Shown piece by piece: positions 62,392 to 64,000 of a DNA stretch of 64,000 nt. The DNA lies in NCBI GenBank assembly GCA_014338405.1, contig JTDE01000028.1, positions 456,067 through 520,066 on the forward strand, read 5' to 3'. The notes beneath the pieces were generated by a model, which worked only from the letters and a program-made list of their open reading frames with translations, was not told where the DNA came from and ran no database searches. The stretch is from Paragonimus skrjabini miyazakii. Taxonomy: Eukaryota; Platyhelminthes; Trematoda; Plagiorchiida; Troglotrematidae. Made by a program: the position numbers and the translations under genes. Position 1 is the first letter of the stretch; each line of letters begins with the position of its first letter.

Positions 62392-64000
62392 GTGGCGCGC
62401 TGGACAACCTCCTCGTGTTGCCGACTGGGCGGTCTCGGTGCAAACCTTGACTGGCCAAGGGTCCTACAACTCCAGATAGGGCCAACCACTGTACCTGGTT
62501 TTAATCGTACTGGTTACATTCGATCAAGACAATGAAATTACCGCCAGCACCTCCGTGCAGGCAACTACCAGTACACAGGATAGGCGAGCGGAGTACACCT
62601 GTTCAGAGTGTGGTCAGATTTGCAAATCGAATGCTGGCTTGTCGGCGCATACTCGTATGCATCGACGCAGGAATGGTCCAGAACAGGAAGCGGACACCCA
62701 GCCTGCCACAATCTTTGACTGTACCAAACGTGACCGCAGCTTTCCCACCAAAATCGGTCTCAGTCAACACAGAAGGCATGCACATCCCGTCGAACGCAAC
62801 CATGAGAAGCTCATATCCATGAAAACCGCCGGATCCAATTGGTCTCAGCAAGAATCGGCTTCTCTCATCAGATGTGCCGATGCACTGGCTCCGTCGTACC
62901 CTACTCGACGCGAACCTCACCATCGGCTCTTGTCGCATTTCCTAGGTCGTACTTTGGAGAGCATTCGGACTCGTCTGTTTGCGCTGAATTGGCAGAGGAA
63001 TACTGCTCCTGCTGCCGATCCAACCACCGTCTCACAGACTAACACGATATCAGATATTGGGTTCCAAGTTGCTGATCACTCTGAGTAGTTTACCTGTTTG
63101 ATCCAAACAGTGATTACCCAACTGGAGTCCAATTGCGAGGCTTTCCTTCACAACGATGAACTACTAGCCATTGCCCGCGGTCTTCAGGCAGGCATTTTCA
63201 CAGTGGTGCGAGCTAAATCGCTGTTGAACATGCACGCTTCACTAGCTTTTCCGTACACCTGGCGACTTGTCACTCGACGACGTGATCGTGTTAACGGGGG
63301 AATCCACGTGACTGCAAAACAGATACGGAAGGCTAACTATGCAGTGATCCAAACGATCTACCACCAGCGTAAGAAAGACGCCGCGTTTTCAATTTTTTCT
63401 GGCAACTGGAGAACTGCCTATAAGATGAACCGCGGCCTCCTAGATAATTCCAACGAATACTGGTCCGAGGTACTATCGGCTCATCCACATGCTGACGAGC
63501 GACCATCTCGCATCATTCTGCCTCCGGACTGGTCATTGGTCGACCCGATCACTGGAGATGAAGTATCACGCACCTTGAAGCGTATGAAAGCCGATGCCTT
63601 GGCTGGATATTTCAACCTTTTCCTGCTAACCCAAGGTTGTCCAATCCATTTGTGCCGCTCTCGCATCACGCTTGTACCCAAAGTAAACAATCCTTCATCT
63701 CCCACCGAGCTCAGACCTATCGCCGTATCTTCAACGTTGATACGTTGTTTCCACAAGATATTGGCCGATCGTTGAAATTCGCGCTTGCAACTGCCCGCTC
63801 TCTAGTTTGCATTCCTACATCGTGACGGTTGCCTTGAAGCGACCTCTCTGCTTCATGCGCTGCTTCGGAAATCATGTACCACGTCTTCAAGTCCGTATGC
63901 AGCTTTTATCGACGTATCCAAGACATTTGATTCTATCTCACCAGATTCAATTATCAGATCGGCCCGAGCTTTCGGTGCTCCTCCACCTCTAACACATTAC
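62392..64000 (+). mobile_element. R2-lineage non-LTR retrotransposon, 5' part
   Basis: Base composition shifts sharply to higher GC at 62392 and stays so to the window end. An 88-base leader precedes a single long frame with zinc fingers, a Myb-like motif and the start of a reverse transcriptase. This order is characteristic of elements that use a restriction-like endonuclease (R2, NeSL, R4, Hero groups). The catalytic YxDD box, endonuclease and 3' end lie beyond the window. The left flank is a GTA microsatellite, not 28S ribosomal DNA, so this is not at the classical R2 site. Confidence 0.88.
62480..64000 (+). pseudogene. Broken ORF of an R2-lineage retrotransposon: zinc fingers, Myb motif, reverse transcriptase
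   Basis: One frame is kept from 62480 to the window end but carries stops at 63086 (TAG), 63773 (TGA) and 63803 (TAG). Counting from a GTG at 62555, a C2H2 finger has Cys16, Cys19, His32 and His36. A second finger has Cys56, His72 and His77, but Arg59 where Cys is expected. WSQQESASLIRCADAL (96-111) with a later LGRTLESIRTRL fits the Myb-like DNA-binding motif. After the first stop comes the RT amino-terminal region. ITLVPKV with LRPIAVSSTLIRCFHKILA matches the start of the R2 RT, and FIDVSKTFDSIS supplies the first catalytic Asp. The segment between KADALAG and YFNLFLL is shorter than in relatives, suggesting an internal deletion that removed the GPDG region. Initiation in this group is often not at a plain ATG, so the start is uncertain. 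Confidence 0.88.

Noticed and set aside
1..64000. CRISPR arrays, bacterial operons, rRNA genes, spliced-leader RNA
   Set aside because: No regularly spaced repeats, ribosome-binding sites or rRNA-like conserved blocks were seen, and no spliced-leader sequence was recognised. The window is eukaryotic.

Overview
This is eukaryotic, animal DNA. It is AT-rich, has no operons and no compact genes, and is littered with decayed mobile elements. The only host gene recognised with confidence is one internal exon of a Wnt signalling ligand on the minus strand (53999-54476), with a clean 3' splice site before it and a GTAAGT donor after it. A Wnt gene makes this a metazoan. The very sparse coding, large introns, tRNA-derived SINEs and an R2-lineage retrotransposon suggest an invertebrate with an expanded genome. 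A parasitic flatworm (trematode) is my best guess, but that is inference and not shown by any single sequence.

Layout. From 1 to about 11 kb there is no recognisable gene; this stretch holds two copies of a tRNA-derived repeat (6.9 kb, 9.55 kb) and a 100-N assembly gap (8333-8432). A fossil mariner transposase lies at 11.15-12.07 kb on the plus strand. From 13.7 to 18.5 kb there is a head-to-head SINE pair, further SINE copies and a fold-back element with arms of about 75 bp. From 18.5 to 50 kb the sequence is mostly unassignable intron or intergenic DNA with scattered repeats. These include three same-strand copies of a second tRNA-related repeat at 35.0, 37.2 and 39.6 kb, and relatives of the fold-back element at 29.9 and 31.3 kb. 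From 50.8 to 51.7 kb there is a second head-to-head SINE pair. The Wnt exon follows at 54.0-54.5 kb, with further SINE fragments at 55.0 and 56.5 kb. The last 1.6 kb (62392-64000) is the 5' part of a non-LTR retrotransposon of the R2/restriction-like-endonuclease lineage: zinc fingers, a Myb-like motif, then the start of the reverse transcriptase. It is inserted beside a GTA microsatellite and broken by three in-frame stops.

How it fits together. The Wnt exon carries the conserved serine that is lipidated in Wnt proteins, and an unusually long basic insertion. Its neighbouring exons were not found, so most of the flanking DNA may be Wnt introns, intergenic DNA, or both. The mobile elements appear to be dead copies. 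The two SINE families share RNA polymerase III-type promoter boxes and probably depended on an autonomous LINE not identified here. Repeat boundaries were read by eye and may be off by 10-30 bases.
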